64,000 nucleotides of DNA from Verrucomicrobiota bacterium. Its GTDB lineage: Bacteria > Verrucomicrobiota > Verrucomicrobiia > Opitutales > Opitutaceae. The translations under genes were made by a program, and so were the position numbers. Numbering within the stretch: the first letter of the stretch is position 1; every line of letters starts with the position of its first letter. Shown piece by piece: positions 62,076 through 64,000 of this stretch. The stretch lies in assembly GCA_016222805.1 (NCBI GenBank), contig JACRQG010000033.1, forward strand, positions 1 to 64,000, written 5' to 3'. The notes beneath the pieces were generated by a model. It ran no database searches and had not been told where the DNA came from. It saw nothing but the letters and a program-made list of their open reading frames with translations.

Positions 62076-64000
62076 CTATCCGCACACGGCGTGGGCATGG
62101 ACAGGCGCCCGGCGGCGGTCAAGATGCAGAACCAGGGTGACCACCACCCAGCCGTCGCGCGTGTCGATTGCGACCTCGTGCGCATCTGGATGATACCGCA
62201 GCAACCGCTGGCGCAGGTTGGATAGGCCGATTCCCGAGGTCGCCGGCACCGGGCCGCTGCGGTCGACCCAGCTTCCGGTGTTGGCCACCGTCAACCAAAG
62301 CGTCTGTCGCTCAAGACGGGCGGCCACCCGCACCCGCAGTTCACCCGGGCTCGTGGCGCCGCCATACTTCATCGCGTTCTCCACCAGCGGCAGGAGCAGG
62401 AACGGTGGCAGCGCGGAGCGCCGCGCCTCCTCCCCCGCCTCGAGGGTGATGTGCAGGCTTTCCCCCCAGCGCGCCTTTTCGATCTCAAAGTAGATCGAGA
62501 GCTTGTCGAACTCCGCCCCGACGGTGGTTTGCTCCTCCTGGCGGCGATCCAGCGCGATCCGGCAGAAATCCGCCAATCGCAGCACCATGCTGGCCGCGGC
62601 GGGCGGCGCCGTCAGCACCAGGCTGTAGATGGAGTTCAGGGCGTTGTAGAGGAAGTGCGGATTGAGCTGGTAGCGCAGCACCTCGAGCCGGGCCTCCTCC
62701 TCCGCGAGACGCGCCGCCGCCTTTTCGTCGAGTTCCAGACGATGCAGCCGGGCGAGTTCCGCGTTGCTCCGCTGCAGTTCCTCCGTCCGCAGCGCAACCT
62801 GCTGTTCCAGCCACTCGGCGCGACGCCGGAGGGCGCGCGTCCGCAGCCGCACTCCGCCGACCAGCGCGAGCAAGGCCGCCGCTCCGTACGCCGACCATGC
62901 CATCCGCGTCTGCCACCAGGGTGCCCGGATCACCAGTGGCAGGCTCACCTCCGGGCTGACGCGACCCGCCTGATCCGCGGCTTGCAGCCGGAACAAGTAC
63001 CGGCCGGCCGGCAGGCGGGTGATGTCGCGCCAAGGCTCTCCCGACCAGGCCTGCCAGTCGCGGTCCAGGCCTTCGATCCACGAGCGGAACTGGACGCAGG
63101 ATCGGCCGCGATGGTCCACGGCAAAACTCGCGGCGGCGAATTCCACGCGCACCGACTCTTCCTCCTCCTCCAGGTGCAACGGGGCCTCCGCCCGGCCGGC
63201 CCGCTGCCGCCACAAGATCCGCCCGTGCGCCGACCTTACCTGCCGCAACTGCGCGTGCAACGGCACCTCCTCCGCGGGTCGCCAACGCAGGTCGATCGAC
63301 ACCAGGAGATCCTTGCCGGCCACCCACAACGTGTCGCGGTCTTCGAGCAGGTGCACAACCGAAAGATCGCGGATCATCGGCGCGACGAGTTCGGTCGCCT
63401 GCCAGTGGTCCGTTCCCGCGGGAGTCACCCGCAGCAGCCGCCGGTCGGGAGGCGCGAGCCGCAGCCAGACGCTGCCATCCGGGTTGGCGCCGACGGCTTC
63501 CACACCCCGCGACGTCGAAGCCGGGATTCCCTCAATCCTCGTCTCGGGCTCGAAGCGATCGTTCGTCGGCTCGTGCCGCAGGATCCAGGCGGGGCTTGCC
63601 GCCACGACAGCCCCCCCCAAATCGAAGAAGGTCGTTCTCCCGGCGCGTCCGAACGGTGCCACTCCCTCCGCCGGTCCCCAGATCCGCACCGGGGCCTCCA
63701 GCGAAGGGCCTTTCCGGAAATCCGCCCGCCACAACCGGCCGTCGATTGTGGCACCCCAGATCCAGCCATCCCCTCGATCGTGGATGCTGCTGACCCCCGC
63801 CGGCACCCGGGAGAGCCGCCCGACCGGCTTCCACCCCTCGCCGTCATCCCGGAACCACCAGACACCATCCGCGCTGCCGCCCAGCAGCGATCCTGGCACG
63901 GCCCGGAGTCCGGTCACGCTGGTGAACGCCTGCGTGCTCCAAAACTTCGCCTGCCGGGCACCCTCCGCCAGTTCCACGAGCCCGGCCGCCGCCGCAAAGA
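62076..64000 (-). CDS. LytS-type sensor histidine kinase with Y_Y_Y domain, 5' part outside window
   Basis: The frame stays open to the right edge (an in-frame GTG lies at 63977, but readable protein continues beyond), so the start is missing. At least 640 residues are seen. A propeller-like sensor region with VWWFRDDG/GDGWIWGATIDGRLW repeats is followed by a Y_Y_Y domain (SCVQFRSWIEGLDRDWQAW..ITRLPAGRYLFRLQAAD) and one membrane span (MAWSAYGAAALLALVGGV). Then come the His kinase motif RYQLNPHFLYNALNSIY (phospho-His), PPFLLLPLVENAMKYG and TSGIGLSNLRQRL. It probably senses a periplasmic sugar and signals to the adjacent LytTR regulator. Confidence 0.9.
   Translation of the reverse strand, partial: FAAAAGLVELAEGARQAKFWSTQAFTSVTGLRAVPGSLLGGSADGVWWFRDDGEGWKPVGRLSRVPAGVSSIHDRGDGWIWGATIDGRLWRADFRKGPSLEAPVRIWGPAEGVAPFGRAGRTTFFDLGGAVVAASPAWILRHEPTNDRFEPETRIEGIPASTSRGVEAVGANPDGSVWLRLAPPDRRLLRVTPAGTDHWQATELVAPMIRDLSVVHLLEDRDTLWVAGKDLLVSIDLRWRPAEEVPLHAQLRQVRSAHGRILWRQRAGRAEAPLHLEEEEESVRVEFAAASFAVDHRGRSCVQFRSWIEGLDRDWQAWSGEPWRDITRLPAGRYLFRLQAADQAGRVSPEVSLPLVIRAPWWQTRMAWSAYGAAALLALVGGVRLRTRALRRRAEWLEQQVALRTEELQRSNAELARLHRLELDEKAAARLAEEEARLEVLRYQLNPHFLYNALNSIYSLVLTAPPAAASMVLRLADFCRIALDRRQEEQTTVGAEFDKLSIYFEIEKARWGESLHITLEAGEEARRSALPPFLLLPLVENAMKYGGATSPGELRVRVAARLERQTLWLTVANTGSWVDRSGPVPATSGIGLSNLRQRLLRYHPDAHEVAIDTRDGWVVVTLVLHLDRRRAPVHAHAVCG

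Overview
The window reads as chromosome from a high-GC, free-living member of the Verrucomicrobiota, most likely the Opitutaceae. This is inferred from the mix of genes: very large TonB-dependent receptors with an N-terminal carboxypeptidase-like plug extension, a Tat-exported Gfo/Idh/MocA oxidoreductase, Asp-box (sialidase-fold) proteins, a sulfatase, a TIGR03790-type protein and a LytTR two-component pair. Many genes lack a Shine-Dalgarno and several have pyrimidine-rich leaders. No phage, IS element, CRISPR array or rRNA was seen.

Region 1 (203-12945) is a carbohydrate locus. A minus-strand operon runs Asp-box/SGNH fusion (8275-10017) -> TonB-dependent receptor (5138-8278) -> Asp-box protein (3918-5135) -> Asp-box protein (2173-3921) -> family-10-like glycosidase (203-1921). 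The first four are joined by ATGA overlaps or near contact. Divergent from it lie an HpaI-type aldolase (10245) and a fourth Asp-box protein (11062), followed by a secreted alpha/beta hydrolase (13083).

Region 2 (14023-20917) holds a beta-helix protein and two small paralogous Cys/His proteins on the minus strand. These face a GntR/LacI hybrid regulator. A tight operon of Gfo/Idh/MocA oxidoreductase, ThuA-like protein and sugar isomerase/epimerase follows. Region 3 (21162-28259) has a sulfatase, a beta-carbonic anhydrase, a SUMF1-domain protein, tRNA-Leu(CAA), rsmE and a prolyl oligopeptidase.

Region 4 (28390-34292, mostly minus) carries fabH coupled to an orphan lipoyl/subunit-binding protein, an SGNH hydrolase, kdsA, pyrG and two small genes. 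Region 5 (34437-44945) is a uronate-type locus: a PfkB kinase, a LacI regulator, two TonB-dependent receptors, KduI and a PL14-like lyase. The same 12-bp palindrome lies upstream of both receptors and is probably the LacI operator.

Region 6 (45049-64000) is mixed: a six-hairpin glycosidase, an ABC-2 exporter, a CPBP-ProA in-frame fusion, a NUDIX hydrolase, a guanine-deaminase-like protein, a Deg-like protease, a thymidylate-synthase-like protein, ClpP, a TIGR03790 protein, a cell-wall amidase, infC, an IscA/ErpA-like protein, and a LytTR response regulator with its histidine kinase, which runs off the right edge. Intergenic gaps contain several palindromic repeats, including a 71-bp two-hairpin element.
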